Shown: in pieces, positions 25,236-37,369 of the stretch
How positions within the stretch are numbered: position 1 is the stretch's first letter
How the letters are laid out: each line of letters begins with the position of its first letter
Assembly (NCBI RefSeq): GCF_032854445.1
Contig: NC_088301.1
Coordinates: forward strand, 12,332,281 to 12,396,280
Direction: 5' to 3'
From: Liolophura sinensis
Lineage: Eukaryota; Mollusca; Polyplacophora; Chitonida; Chitonidae
Length of the DNA: 64,000 bases
Notes under the pieces: generated by a model
Databases searched by the model: none
What the model saw: the letters and a program-made list of their open reading frames with translations, nothing else
Told to the model about the DNA's origin: nothing
Translations under genes and position numbers: made by a program

Positions 25236-28200
25236 CTACAGCAAAAGTTGTTCATATGATTCAAAATTGTATGATATTACCAGTATTTTTATTAGGAAAA
25301 CTAATGTATTCTGAAGCACATCGTATACAGGGTGCATTTGCAAACACCTAAGGGGAATAACTAGACAACACATTGTATACAAGTTGTCTCCCTTGGGTAT
25401 GTTTCAATTTTAGATTTCTCTTTTCGTGTTTCTACGATAACACTATGCTAAATAAATAATTAATTTTCCTGCTACACATTAAATTAGTTTAATGTATAAA
25501 ATACATATGGCAATCGCTGGCTCATGTGCGTATAGTGTTGTTTTCTCACCCATGAAGTCGAGGGCTTGAATCCGGCTCTCGCTAATTGAGTAGCAGGTTT
25601 TAAATCAGCGGGATTGCCAAGCACCAGTCGATTTTAATTTCAGTTAAATCATAGAATGTTTTAAAAATAAATACAGTGAACAAATATTATAGACGCATAC
25701 GTTTAACAAGATGTGATTTTACTGAATCATATATGCACATTTAGCTTCGGCTAACCTGATGGGTGGTCGGTGGGATACAATGTACTGCCTATTCTAACAT
25801 AAGCCTTATACTGAGAGTTTTACAACCGAACCAGACAAAGGAATAAAAGATTTGAATGAAATTAGAGCAGTGTTTACTGAAACCACAGTTCTACATCGGG
25901 TGTTATTTTATACCTGATGCAAATAGGTGAAATAAGTGTAAATACCTAAAATCTACAAACGAACAAAATGAAAGGCAAAGTCCAAGAGAGTCAGAAAGGG
26001 ATTTGGTTTAGTATATGTCATTGAATCTGTAATTCAGGGTTAATCGTCCAGCCTACCCTGGACCTTTACAAGGGCCGGCAACACTGTGGTCGAGACAAAC
26101 GCAGTTTTATTGAACATAAAAGATGACACAAAAGTTGATGCCATTCTAAGTACCAGGCAAAACTGTTCCTATGTGAATTCAGTTTTTAAAGATTTTCAAA
26201 AGGTTACAAAGGCATTTAAAATTAGATAACATATTGCTCTTTCGAACCGTATCTTACTTCATAAGAATTCTCCTTATTTGTCTATCCGGAACATTTGAAA
26301 ACAGTAACTTCTTGTGCTACTACCTAATAATACGAGAGTCAGCTTCGAAAATAATTACTTTTATATCATTTGTGGGTCACGAATAAAAATTTTGAGAATG
26401 ATTTTAAGTAATTTTAAGTATAATTCTCCTTTCATTTCTTTTGTATACCTAAATGTCGTATTATTTACTTTATGTACATTTGAAAGATAGGGAACAATTT
26501 GGGAATAGAAACCTCGCTTCACAATGTAAACCTACTTATTAAGCATTGTTCGAACCAACCGGGACTGCAAAATCTATCCTTTAACCTTTAACATGGGCAA
26601 TCCGGTTTCCTTCGCCCGCAAAACCTTGCCGCTGTCGTACGATTTTACATCAATCTAATCAAACAAATCTACAAATAAGTCAACGTTTCGTTTAAAGTGA
26701 AAGACAGCGCCTAACTAATGTTTATGTCAACTGAAAAACTACCATTCAAAGCATCTTAAAACTGCAATAAATGCTTTTTTAGATTTGTTTCAACCCAGTA
26801 AAAGTTTAGTGAAACTTCGTCTTGACACAGCTTCAGCGCGTCTCCATTACCGATAGCAAGATGACGTCATGTTTACTCTCTCTGACATCGAAGGTATTTC
26901 CCGTAAAGCTAATAGTTTAAGCAGTAGCCTATGGCAGATTAAAGATGTGGACTTCGGGGGTGAAGGATCAAGTGATAAATAGCTTAAATTGGACATACTG
27001 AAAAAATATTACTTCCACTGCTTGAACTGTTGATTTCAACAGGATTGTTGTACAAATGGAAATAAGGCTGATCTAGGCATTTGCCTCGCGCTGTTTGTTT
27101 TGGAGGGGGGGCTTTTTTTTAGTGGTGTCTTCTAAGATGAAAGTAGTGCTGGCCTAATTATTGCGTCAGAGAAAAATTATGTCAGAGAAAGCACCTCGCT
27201 TTAAACATGTAAAAATTCAGAGAAATTCAGAGAAAAAATTTAATCATCAGAGTTATTTAATTTTAAATGTGGTCGCTTGAGATGCCGTCTTCTCATTCCC
27301 ATAAACCTTTGGCATTCCGAATGAATTTTTCACGGGCTGACATTTGTTATTTAGTAGCTGCATGCTGACTAAACGATAACACGAACGACAAAGAATGTAT
27401 TTGTATAATTTGAAGAGCGTGTCTAAGTAGGCTTACTGGGGAGATGAATGCCGTTTGAGTAGAGACGGTAGGCCTATGCTGCTGTGTGACATAGTTTGTG
27501 ATGCCGTCGTTGAATTCTACACGGCGTATAAATCAACTGATTTTACGCCTGTGGTGGTCGGTAAATGATACAGACCTGTCCCACAACACTCTGTGAAATG
27601 GCCCTTCAACTATACGTAAAACGATCTCAAATGATATCTTATGCAATTGTTCAGTGCTATCATATGACTTCATGGAGTGAGTGTTTAAAGACTACGTCAC
27701 AGTTAAGACCGCACAATCTGACAGTAACGTGTTTGACTGGATACAACTCTCAAGATGACTGCCCTGATTCACACCAGCCATTTGTGCAGTATTGTCATTT
27801 TGTTCTAAATGTTATGCGGTGAAATCTCATTAAAATAATAAAGTATGATAAGTTTAGGAAGCTTGACTCTCCTGCTTTTGCTTGAAATATGTTTTAGCCA
27901 TGTGCTGTCTTGTCCTTTAATGCCTGGTGCATCATTAGAAGTGGCATCTGGTTAAGCCATAAACCACTGTTGTCGTCGTCTTTGTTTAAAGAAGGTACTT
28001 TATATATAGATAAGCGTCTTGCCTAGTTTTTGACTGATTCATGGTGTTCACTTTACATTAGGTAGGAAAAAACCCACTTGCCTTTCTGTTCTGCCAGTTA
28101 ATACTTCCGCTTTTCCGATGAAATGTTTGAGCATTTATGTCATAACATGCAGTGGCTGCACAACGCCTTTTGCAAATAAATCTCAAACCTCTTCCTTAGT

Positions 28201-28849
28201 GATATTATCAACGTGGAATGATATTAATCTCGCATTTAGATTTTGTTACACAAATAATTGTACAGACCTATCAACAAAATGTAAAAATGGCTACCACAAT
28301 TGGCAGATCAGAAACTATTTTCAAGATGGGTATTTCCAAAGATGCATTTCTGTAGCAAAATGCATGCTCCTCTTTATAGGTTGTTTGAAAGCGAAATACT
28401 TTGATCAGGCAATCATATCTGAACAACAGCAAAATAAAAAAAAATACTATATTTAAGTGGCACAGGTGGTCTAATTCTTGAAATACCCTCCACAGACACA
28501 CAGTCAAACAGATAAATCAATTAATTTCGGTCAAGACATAAACAACCTTGCACTTTATCCGCCCGATCCGCAATTTGCTGCAAGCACGATCAGTTTTGTG
28601 TGTATATATATGTATATATATCACAGAAAATCTCCAGTTGTCACGTTTCATTTGGTCACGTGTACTAATAGTAAGCTTCTAACCATCTCAATTCTCGTCA
28701 ATACAGCTCAGTCTATATGGTTCTCCCGAATTCTCCCTGGTTAGGACAATTCCTATGCCTAGCATGTTCAGCAAAAATATAACAAATGTTAACTATATTG
28801 TTATTTGTATGATTATTACTTACCGACATACTAAATTATTTTTCACTTC

Positions 28850-29110
28850 TACATAAGACATCGGTCAGCTTTATGGGTGGAGGAAAACGGAATGCCCTGG
28901 GTTAACAGCCGACCATTAGTCAATAACTAACGAACTTTCCCAAGTGTGACATACAGAGATACACATGACATTGTTGGAAGACAAGTTGTCCTCAGCGAAG
29001 ACTGCGATAAATGTACAGTCTATATCGTTACAAATTCCACGGTTCAAGGCCAGATTAGAACTCGCACCTCATGCATGTGCCACCTCGGCTGACCCTACAG
29101 CCCTCTTCCT
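28850..29110. mobile_element. SINE-like repeat, family B
   Basis: Shares an ordered series of blocks with 41281-41650: cagctttatgggtggaggaa, an ACTAACGAACTTTCCCAAGT-like segment, gaagacaagttgtcctc and a tRNA-like ccagattagaactcgcacct near the right end. Confidence 0.6.
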
Positions 29111-29517
29111 AAACATTAAGTATGGGTAACATAAACCAAAAACAACACAAGTATGTACATACAAGCAATTTTTGTAATTAATCTATTCAATATAAATTAT
29201 GATGGCACACTGAATTCCTGTGTTAACATCTGTCAACATGCATCAACATTAATTGTTCAATGGAACATTAAAACGTATTAAACACCCCAATAAATACTTG
29301 TTTATTTTCGTTCAATGTCCATTGCTGAATGTCGCGTTATTAATCACATGCATTGCAACAGCAGAAATATCAGCAAGAATATCCTGTCAAACTCATTTTA
29401 CATCTCTCTTCGACTTCTACATAAACTTAGATACAATACCAGAGCTACCCATGGAATTGTCACTTGCATGTAGGCTGTATATGCATTTACATGTTGGTTT
29501 ATATTTTCGTGATATTT

Positions 29518-29560
29518 GTGTTCATTTACGTTCATTTACGTTCATTTACGTTCATTTGTT
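29518..29560. repeat. 10-bp microsatellite
   Basis: gttcatttac repeated about four times. Confidence 0.85.
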
Positions 29561-30273
29561 CTGGATAATCAAACTGGGTGAATTGCATGTAATAAAATAT
29601 AAAAGTAATATAGAAGTGAAAGAATGCATGAATATAAGTAAAATAAAATACCATCTTACTTCCTAGCAGATCTCTGCAGTTCATTTTGATGGCCGGCTCA
29701 TTGCGTTAACTATGAGTTTAAAACCAGAATTCTTGCAAACAATGCATCAATTAAAAACACCAACAGAAATACCTGATGCCAAATAGTGTATTTCGTAAGT
29801 CATTGAGTAGTATTAGACTGATGAAGAGTCATTTTTCAAACTTTACACGATGGTTGCAGAATCCAACCTAGCAGTATATCTATTGCTCTGCCAATAGAGT
29901 TTTCTTTTGTATATTGATATTAATTTTACTCATGTGGAAATGAAAAGAAATTTAACACTTAGTAAAAGCTTTAGTAAAATTCACTGAAAAACTACTTAAC
30001 CTAAAATTACCTTTCCTTAACTTTTCTTGACTTAATTAATTGCAGTCATATATTATATTTCTGAAGTGGGCTCTATGAACCAAGTGTTTTGTACGTCCAT
30101 TTTCACCCAAGCACATAAACGAAAAAATAAATCTAAAACAAAAACAGAAAAGTAATGGTAGTTCAGTAAAAATGTAATTTTCCATAAGTTTTTGTACTTC
30201 TGTCACTATATCAATATTCTCAATGTGCTACAACTGCACATGTGCATTTTGTCATTCACCTATCAGATAAAGC

Positions 30274-30519
30274 CTACGCTTTGTCAACTGGTGAACACAG
30301 TTTTTTTAACTCGGAGGTTGTTTTCACGAGATCTCCCTCCCTGTGGGCTGCTTTCTCTTTATCCTCAGATCGGAAGTCCCGGCCCGGCAGACACTGATCC
30401 TTAAGCATCTCTGTGGTGACCATCCGCTGGGGTGAGGCCCGCGAGAGAGTCATGTGGTGAGCGTTTAAGGCGATGTCAAAGGCACAGGAACAGAGGGGAG
30501 AACACATTGGCGGATGGCG
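30274..30519 (-). CDS. Candidate additional 3' exon, possibly of the homeobox gene
   Basis: Downstream of the homeobox exons on the same strand, a GC-rich island has an acceptor-like acctacacaaacacag|CGC at 30520 and an 81-codon open frame to TAG (30276..30274). Its third positions are GC-rich, unlike the surroundings. The peptide includes CSPLCSCAFDIAL and a charged region (SEDKEKAAHREGDL). Joined to exon 3 through the best-looking donor (31194, phase 2) it would be read in another frame that stops after about 17 codons. The 81-codon frame needs a phase-0 donor, and only weak ones exist (before GTATTG near 31184). It could be a terminal exon, an exon of another gene or a chance ORF. I do not recognise the peptide. 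Confidence 0.4.
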   Translation of the reverse strand, partial: RHPPMCSPLCSCAFDIALNAHHMTLSRASPQRMVTTEMLKDQCLPGRDFRSEDKEKAAHREGDLVKTTSELKKLCSPVDKA

Positions 30520-31084
30520 CTGTGTTTGTGTAGGTATGCTTGGACTGAAACGCCATCTGAAAAATAATCCAAATATCTTAACACCATTTACATGTCTGCA
30601 CCAGAAATTTCACAACAGAAAGTCAGATCGAAGTGTAAAGTTCTATATTATAAGCGCCTTTACCCACACCTCACTCAGTCCCGAACTTAAACAAGGAATT
30701 TCTAGATTGTCTTGGTCTTAATAACTGTGAGACCTTGCTGACATTCAGCAGTGGACGACGCTCGTGTGGCTGTTTGCACAGTTCATTATTATTTTTTAGA
30801 GAGGGGGGAGCTATTCTGATTTCCACCACTCATAAAACCGGTCAACTTGGTATAAGTTGTATGAACAACAAAAAATGAATATAAGTGAACAATATAAAAT
30901 ATATAAACTGTTGACTAAATTTGTCGCTCTAAGAAAAGATATACCTTTGCAAAATAATAGAAATTGTACTATCACAATGGTTAATAATATCAAACTACAT
31001 AATGGTAATTTTTACAGATCTGAGACTACTGGTTGCGCATAATTATAAGCCTTTTTTCCCTTTGATATTCTAAAGAACAGCAAA

Positions 31085-31396
31085 TCACGCCTCTTCTGAC
31101 ACAACACCGAAGTTATAATATTTTATTTTACCGAGATGTTTAGCGTATACAACGTTTATATATGGCCGGATCTGGTTCAATACCAGTACTGACCTTTCAT
31201 GGAAAGCCTGCATGGCGCGTAATCGGCTGGCATAGATCGGGAGCAAGTCAGCAGGAATACCAAGCGGACGTTCTGGATGTCCCGCATGACCGATGCCTCC
31301 AAAGGCTGTACCGGAGCCAATCCAAGGGGAACGGCCAGTTCCAACACTCATGCGCACTGCCTTTCTCCATTTGGCTCTTCTGTTCTGAAACCACAC
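31085..31396 (-). CDS. Homeobox gene coding exon 3 (helix 3 and C-terminal region)
   Basis: The acceptor ttcttccatcacag|GTG starts the exon at homeodomain residue 47 ([12 protein letters not shown]). An open frame of 103 codons ends at TGA (31087..31085). Codons up to about HERSVL are GC-rich and coding-like. The last 28 or so turn AT-rich and include an AATAAA on this strand (31127..31122). The sequence GAAAG|GTCAGT at 31194/31193 is a plausible alternative donor, so the last third of this exon may be intronic or 3' UTR. Confidence 0.75.
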   Translation of the reverse strand: MWFQNRRAKWRKAVRMSVGTGRSPWIGSGTAFGGIGHAGHPERPLGIPADLLPIYASRLRAMQAFHERSVLVLNQIRPYINVVYAKHLGKIKYYNFGVVSEEA

Positions 31397-34300
31397 CTGT
31401 GATGGAAGAAAGCAGATTTTGGGTTAACGCCAGTGATGAAACCCGATGGGAATTATTTGCGATATATGTAATAAAGATATGTTTTAATATGTCTACATAC
31501 ACATAGAAATTTAATTCAGTGTTTTATGATTCTATCGAAGAACAGGTTGTCCGAGAACAGTATGTAATATCGGATATATTTAAATACTGATAAAAGGTGG
31601 TGAAAGTCATACTTATAGGATGACATGAAAGAGCAACAGCTGGATTCGAACCTGCGACCTCATTAGTCAAGTGTCGATGGACTGCTGTGAGGATAGCGAT
31701 TCGGCAGAAAGTACAAACTTGGACTCTCTAGGGTATTATGATATCGTGCAGAGACAAATATGTGGATCTTACTCTAGAAAATGTTCTCATTGTTTACGTG
31801 AATTTTATACTTAAGAAAGGCTACATGAGCATTGCAACTTCGCTCGTGGGTCAGAAAGCTTGCCAAGTACTGACTGAAGAGCAGTGATTTGGACTAATCC
31901 TGGTTTCCATAATCTTAATAAAGAGTATACAATGAAGTAATATTCAGTACGTCGTAAACCTCAGTTCATATGCTTTCGGGAGATTCTGAGAGACAAATTC
32001 GCCAAACCCTATTTAAGCACCTATTAAACTGTTTTTCTGTGTTCATAATGGATTTATATACCCCTAAGGTTCAACGGGGGTCTTTAATAATATTAAGACT
32101 ATACTGACAATATAGAATTTAAAATAAATGTTGTGTTCACAAACGTGGAGCTAAATATAGTCATAGATTGTATATGTATATATATATATGCATGGAACAT
32201 AATGTCGTACTTAACAATTTTTCAGTCATACGACGACGAGGAGTCATTAGGTGTGTGTGTATATATCCTGAGTCCATACCGCCAAAGTGTCACTTCCACT
32301 GACGTATCATGTCGAAGACATCACATTATACTGATACCGGGTCAACCAGTCCTGTTTCTCTGTCTTTATCTCTTAGTACTGAGCGCCAAGCCAGGCAATA
32401 ACAGGTATAGTTTGGCATGACCCGACCCGGGTTTGATCCCAGATCTCCCGACGCGGACCCTCTAACCATTAGCCCACCGAAGCAGTGTATAATCACGGAG
32501 ACGAAATGTACAATCGAAATGATATTTTACAGCTCCTCAAATCAAATAAAATCCTTGAGTGGTTTAATGCCCACACGTTTGCTGTCAAATTTGGCTCAGT
32601 TTTTTTCTGAGAGTTTTAGTACTGCTAATGGTGTTAGACAAGCTGGGATACTTTCTCCGTCCATTTTATTCTGTTTACATGCATGAATTGGACACATCTC
32701 TCGCCGAATCTAAAACAGGATGTAACATTGGAGGTGTTTTTATTAAATCATCTGTTATGCATATATAACATGTGTATTACTTGCCCCTCTGTTAAATCCC
32801 TTCAATCCCTCTTAACCGTTTGTGGAAAATGTTCTGTTTTACATGATGTTATGTTTAGTACCAAAAAGACTGTATGCCTCTGCGCCAAATCCAAGGCCTA
32901 TCAGAATTTTGTTCCCCCATCGCCCGCGTTATGTGGTAAACGCCTTGCCTATCTTGACACATACTCGTATTTAGGACATACATTTTATGATGATCTGACA
33001 GATGATAAGGATATAGAATGTCAGAAGAGAAAATCACGCAGAGCGAATGTTGTACTGACCTAGTAAAAAAAACCCATCTCTTTCGATCTTGCTGCTGTAA
33101 CATATATTGTAATTATTTGTGATGTTGGCATAATAAAGAAAACGACCAGTGTCCTGCGTGTAACATACAATAATTCGCTAAGATGGCCTCTTAATTACAA
33201 AAAGGATTGAAGTGCTAGTTACATGTCTTGTATTAATAGGATTTCATCCCCGAGTGAACTTTTGCGTAAATCAACGCTGAGATTCAGACATCGCTTGTTT
33301 AATTTGCAAAATCTGCTAATTCATGGCATAATCAATTTTTTCTTACTTTGTCGTATTTATAACTATAGACTGTTTTTTTGTCTGAAATAAAGATATTATT
33401 ATTATTATTATAGACGACACGCGGTCAGGTTTATAGTCGACTGCAAGCCGAGTGCCCAGATGAGCCTCATGGCATTAAACCGAAGCCGACCTTACAACTG
33501 CTGGATTCGAACATGCAACGTCTCTGGTGAGATGGAATAGCAGTCGCAACGATCTAACGCTTTAACCAGCCAGTCTGATTAAGTTTAAACACGCCATCTA
33601 ATATATGACGCTATACCTGAATTCGTGCCTCTGACAAACTGATACGAACAGCTAGTTCCTCCCGCGCAAAGATATCCGGATAGTGGGTTCGTGAGAAAAG
33701 CTCCTCTAGCGCGGCAAGCTGCTGAGGTGTGAAAGTAGTGCGATTTCTCCGCTGAAAAGAAAAGGAACATGAACATTTTGATGAGAACTCATGAAACAAA
33801 CAAACATATATATTAAAAGTAAACTGAACTTTGAATAACGGGTCAAACGTTCAAACAGCAGTTTATGTTTTGTAAAGAGTAACGAAAAAACATTGACAGT
33901 TTAGCGCCAGAGCATACAAAGTCCCAGCTGTTTACAACTTTAATAATTAATAAGTTGAAGCGACTTTACTGCTTAATCACCTTGGGGGACTAAACGCGCG
34001 GCAGTGCCAGAGAAACTTGAGTTACACTGATACATAACAATTTGGCTAAAAACATAAAACTCGTATATTAATATCCTTTTCCACATATTATTACACTAAT
34101 AATGAGCAACAATTTTAAATGTTATCAGGATTATTTAATTTCATTCGCAACGTAAGAACCCGTTACACAGACAATATTTATTACACAATATGCCCTTCGT
34201 TTCTCAGCAGAAATTGCCAAACTGTTAAACTAACAATATTATGCGTTAAAGTGTAAATTAAATATATATAAATATATAAGCACATTAAATCTACCACTTT

Positions 34301-37187
34301 TAACAATGAAGTCTCAGGCTGCATGTGCTCGGTGTTCGACCTCGGAAAAGGTGAACATTGCAGCTTTGTTTGAGCGAAGACAGTAATTTTTCATTGTTTG
34401 AGCGAAGACAGTCATTTTTCATTGTTTGAGCGAAGACATTCATTTCTCATTGTTTACTTTTCAATTTATACTTTACATCAGAATTTCACCCACCACCAGA
34501 CCACCCCACCCTCCACCACTAATCTCAAACCCACACCACCTACCCCCGTCCGTCTTGCATTTAATACTGTTCGGGACAAGACGGAAAGAATGTGAAAGTT
34601 TTCAACCTGACAACAGGCTGATCTGGCCCGGGATCTCGAAGCGATCTTAGACTTAAGTCAAAATTGAAATTTTGACTTAAGTTTACGATTGCTTCGTGAA
34701 CCTGGGCCCTGAACCTTACAGTGAAATATACTTGAGTATACGACGTAAAGCACAAATCAAATAAATAAATATAAAGCCTATAAACAGTATGTTTCTTTTA
34801 TTAACTGTCATAGTCATGTACAATGTTCTTGCCCGACATCCCATAAGTTTGTTTATTTATTTATTTCATTGGTGTTTAATATTCTTTAGAACGGCGTAAA
34901 TCTCCAATCAAATAAATAAATCAAACACACCGTTATAGCAAGAAGTGGTCTGAAATGCTGCCATGGTGGTGTTAAACCCCAAACATCCATTGATTCAATT
35001 ACGTCATGATTAGTATGAGTGTGAGGGATTTTTTTTACATTATAGATATCTTTTTCGCATAGAAAAAATATATACAAAATGTTTATAATGCATTTGTGGC
35101 GCAGTATATTTGTATTGAAAATTTAACCTTTTGAAAATCTTACAGGAAATAACAGCCATTGTACAGGAAATATTAACATTATTATCACAAGACTACCATT
35201 GGAATACTTGGAAGTGTAATTGAGTCTGTCCAAGCAATTTGCCGTGGAATTCTGAATACATGTTGTTAATTTGTTCACACCGATATTATTCTGTGTAGGT
35301 TACAAACAATTAAATAAAAATATCAACACGTGTTAATTTTTTATTTCATTAATGAAAATGTTTCTTTTTTTCAAATATGAATCCCATAATCTATAATATA
35401 ATTATAAATATAACAACATATCGTCAGTTTGGGTTGTCTTGAATTAAACTATTTATATATCTCAATCCTTTACAATCTTAAAACTGTAGTCATTATTCAT
35501 GAAGCATACAATTCGTCTCATTATTTCCGTATTTATTTGTCCTTTTTATTATGATTGTTTAATTTTATTTGGAGTCTAGTTTGAACTCAAAATATTTGAG
35601 TTACAAGCTGACTGAAGCGGGCAACCCTGAAGAAAACATGTGCACACCTTGTAAGGTGACAAACAATCGCCGTGACGTGCAGATGTACAGCCGCTATACC
35701 GAGCGAGCGTGGAACGAATCCTAGGTTAACGGCTCTAGTATCGTTTTTTGCTGGCTCCCATCCTGTCAAGTTCATGGAGATATTTTTGGTTTCCTCATGT
35801 ATTTATTTGGAAACTTGAATTCATGAATTTGATTTTAATTGTTTCATTGATTTTAATAATCCACCCATAAACCTGAACACAGTTATGTAAACGAAATATT
35901 CTTGAAGTATTATGACATTGAACAGATCAAGAATCCACTGAAGAACTAAATTCCTACGGATCTACCAAATACCACAGGGAAAGATCCCATTACATCATGC
36001 TGTAATTCATTTTAACATTCCAGTCTAAGTTTCCACTAAGGACTATACGGTTAGTTGACGTGTTGCCAATTTTATAATGCAGTGCAACACCCGATCTTGG
36101 AGTGCAAAGGTTAAGTTGCCAATTTTATAATCTGGAGCACAACTGTCAAACATGTAGGTCTCGCTAATGACTTTTTTGTAGTCTTAGATGTTAAATCATA
36201 GATCTTACTGCTATCCTGGGTTAACGATAAAAGCGCGTTTGTAAATTATATACGAAAAGTGTATAAGCTGAGCACATTTTATTTAAGATAACATGTTGTG
36301 AGTCATGTAACAGAGAATTAGGAGAAAATTTTCAGTAAAGTGACATACAATTAAATATTTGGAAGAGTTTCATTATAATACATAAATGTTAAGGCAATAT
36401 ATTGGTAAATATAAGCGAACGTGTATTTTAGGATGCCGTAAATGTGAATCGTTTTATAACTCAAAGATCAGGTTTGAAATATCTGTTCCAGTGAGTAACC
36501 ATTAATATCTAGTATCTAATGACTGTTATATGACTAGAAATGCTTCAAGAAATTGCGTGAGAGCTGCGGGTAGGGTGTTGAAAATATGACGTATTTGGTG
36601 CTCTGTCTTCATTTTTAACGCATCACTAATGGATGACTAAACTGTAAAAGCTGATTGCCACATTGGCAATATTTACGCATTGGTGTTAAGTTATCGTTGT
36701 AACTACACATTACATAGAGAAATATTTATCATTTTGTGAACATTTATTCAAGAATAAAATTAAATAGTAATTTATAGGTCTCCATAAAAATTGAATTTTT
36801 AGCCAAAGGCGTACACAAGGTTCTTAAGTTTTTCTTGACAGACACGCACTCTTCGCTTCAAACCAGTTCAATGACACTTCAGTTTTATTTAACTACAAAA
36901 AAGCAAGAATGAATTGGTATGCCAATTTTAAACCTATATAATACCTATATACACTTGACTTGTTTTCGAATTAAGGCCCCTTTCGAAACCATATGTGTCC
37001 ATATACAGTTTGAGGTATCTATATGGGAATAAAAAGCCAAATATGATATGTTTGTGTGAATATATACTCAGATAAAAACTCCACGGCTGGATACAACAAG
37101 TTGCCTTACCTGTCGTCTCTGACCCAATAAATAATCTTCTATGGCCAGATCGTGCTCGGAGCCTGAGGGATATGTGGGAGATGCCAT
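31085..37187 (-). CDS. PRD-class (paired-like) homeobox transcription factor, spliced gene
   Basis: Three exons join in phase 0 at 37187..37110, 33751..33617 and 31396..31085, giving about 174 residues. After 26 N-terminal residues ([11 protein letters not shown]...GQRRQ) comes a 60-residue homeodomain beginning QRRNRTTFT. Helix 3 reads [17 protein letters not shown], with W48, F49, Q50, N51 and R53 in place. The intron after homeodomain residue 46 is a known recurrent PRD-class position. No paired domain is visible, so it is a paired-like Q50 protein, expected to bind TAAT-type DNA in the nucleus. A weak OAR-like stretch ([15 protein letters not shown]) follows in exon 3. From memory the homeodomain and its short N-terminus resemble DRGX most, but PROP, ALX or a lophotrochozoan-specific PRD gene are possible. 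The start is supported by an ACCATGG context. The C-terminus is uncertain: exon 3 may end at 31194 and splice on to 30519. Confidence 0.85.
31622..31706. mobile_element. tRNA-like SINE fragment, family E
   Basis: agctggattcgaacctgcga and cctcattagtcaagtgtcga; a second copy of the block at 33505. Not a tRNA gene, since no cloverleaf partner is present. Confidence 0.4.
32190..32490. mobile_element. SINE-like repeat, family C
   Basis: cttaacaatttttcagtcat, tgataccgggtcaaccagtc, ctgagcgccaagccaggcaa, then the tRNA-like gacccgggtttgatcccaga and ccctctaaccattagcccac. Matches copies at 45.5 and 62.2 kb. Located in homeobox intron 2, immediately left of the LINE fragment. Confidence 0.7.
32555..33412 (+). 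mobile_element. 5'-truncated, decayed non-LTR retrotransposon (LINE) 3' end
   Basis: On the plus strand, broken frames show reverse transcriptase remnants: [11 protein letters not shown] near 32627-32658, then [39 protein letters not shown] and [10 protein letters not shown] between 32780 and 33020, and later [11 protein letters not shown] near 33160-33190. Several frameshifts and stops interrupt it, and the catalytic YADD box is not intact. The 3' end reads tctgaaataaagat followed by (ATT)n at 33385-33412, a typical LINE tail. It sits in intron 2 of the homeobox gene in the opposite orientation. Confidence 0.8.
33413..33582. mobile_element. tRNA-like SINE fragment, family E
   Basis: cgacacgcggtcaggtttat, gcattaaaccgaagccgacc, ctggattcgaacatgcaacg and tctaacgctttaaccagcca. 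Shares the 'gctggattcgaac' block with 31630-31700. Sits directly after the LINE tail. Confidence 0.5.
33617..33751 (-). CDS. Homeobox gene coding exon 2 (homeodomain residues 2-46)
   Basis: The 45 codons encode [19 protein letters not shown] through SEARIQ. The acceptor is a pyrimidine-rich ttccttttcttttcag|CGG; the donor is CAG|GTATAG at 33616..33611. It contains homeodomain helices 1 and 2 and the start of helix 3, with the conserved THYPD turn and REELA segment. Both junctions are phase 0. Confidence 0.92.
34368..34451. repeat. 28-bp tandem repeat, three copies
   Basis: gtttgagcgaagacagt plus aatttttcatt, with one to three changes between copies. In homeobox intron 1. Confidence 0.9.
34624..34710. 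repeat. Foldback (MITE-like) palindrome
   Basis: The arms tggcccgggatctcgaagcg and cgaagcaatcgtaaac (reversed) continue through acttaagtcaaaatt/aattttgacttaagt, meeting almost without a loop. Located in intron 1 of the homeobox gene, next to a SINE tail. Confidence 0.8.
34717..34772 (+). mobile_element. SINE family A tail fragment
   Basis: gtgaaatatacttgagtata and cgacgtaaagcacaaatcaa followed by ATAAATAAAT; abuts a foldback palindrome on its left. Confidence 0.6.
34848..34926. mobile_element. Two SINE family A tail ends in inverted orientation
   Basis: tttatttatttatttcattg (minus-oriented tail) is followed within 40 bp by ggcgtaaatctccaatcaaa and taaataaat (plus-oriented tail), so a small palindrome is made of two tail pieces. 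Confidence 0.5.
37110..37187 (-). CDS. Homeobox gene coding exon 1
   Basis: The 26 codons run from an ATG at 37187..37185, in an excellent ACCATGG context, to ...GQRRQ. The exon ends CAG|GTAAGG, a strong splice donor at 37109..37104. It joins exon 2 in phase 0, placing homeodomain residue 1 (Gln) at the end of exon 1. A possible acceptor (ttttgacag) sits just before the ATG, so an upstream non-coding exon cannot be excluded. Confidence 0.8.
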
Positions 37188-37369
37188 GGTTCCTGTCAAA
37201 ACGCTCGCAGAAGATTTTAGCCCTGGTGCCCAAAGAAAACTTTCAAAAAGACTCTTCGGGGGATTTTTTCGCAGGCGGCCAGAAACAGAAACAGATGTTT
37301 CGCGGTAAAATTGTGAAAATAAGATTTAATGATAAGAGATTATCTTTTTAGAAAACCAACATGTATAGA

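Larger units (their letters stand above)
25236..30273. other. Intergenic, AT-rich
   Basis: No gene recognised. It contains one family B repeat and a decayed tRNA-like SINE fragment near 25540-25630 (gtcgagggcttgaatccggc). Confidence 0.55.

Noticed and set aside
24812-25264. 150-codon minus-strand ORF with 25-residue repeats
   Set aside because: It is a by-product of a 75-bp tandem repeat with no stop in that frame; no splice sites or known domain.
33500-33530. B-box-like ctggattcgaac sequences as tRNA genes
   Set aside because: They recur within dispersed repeats and no acceptor-stem partner is found.
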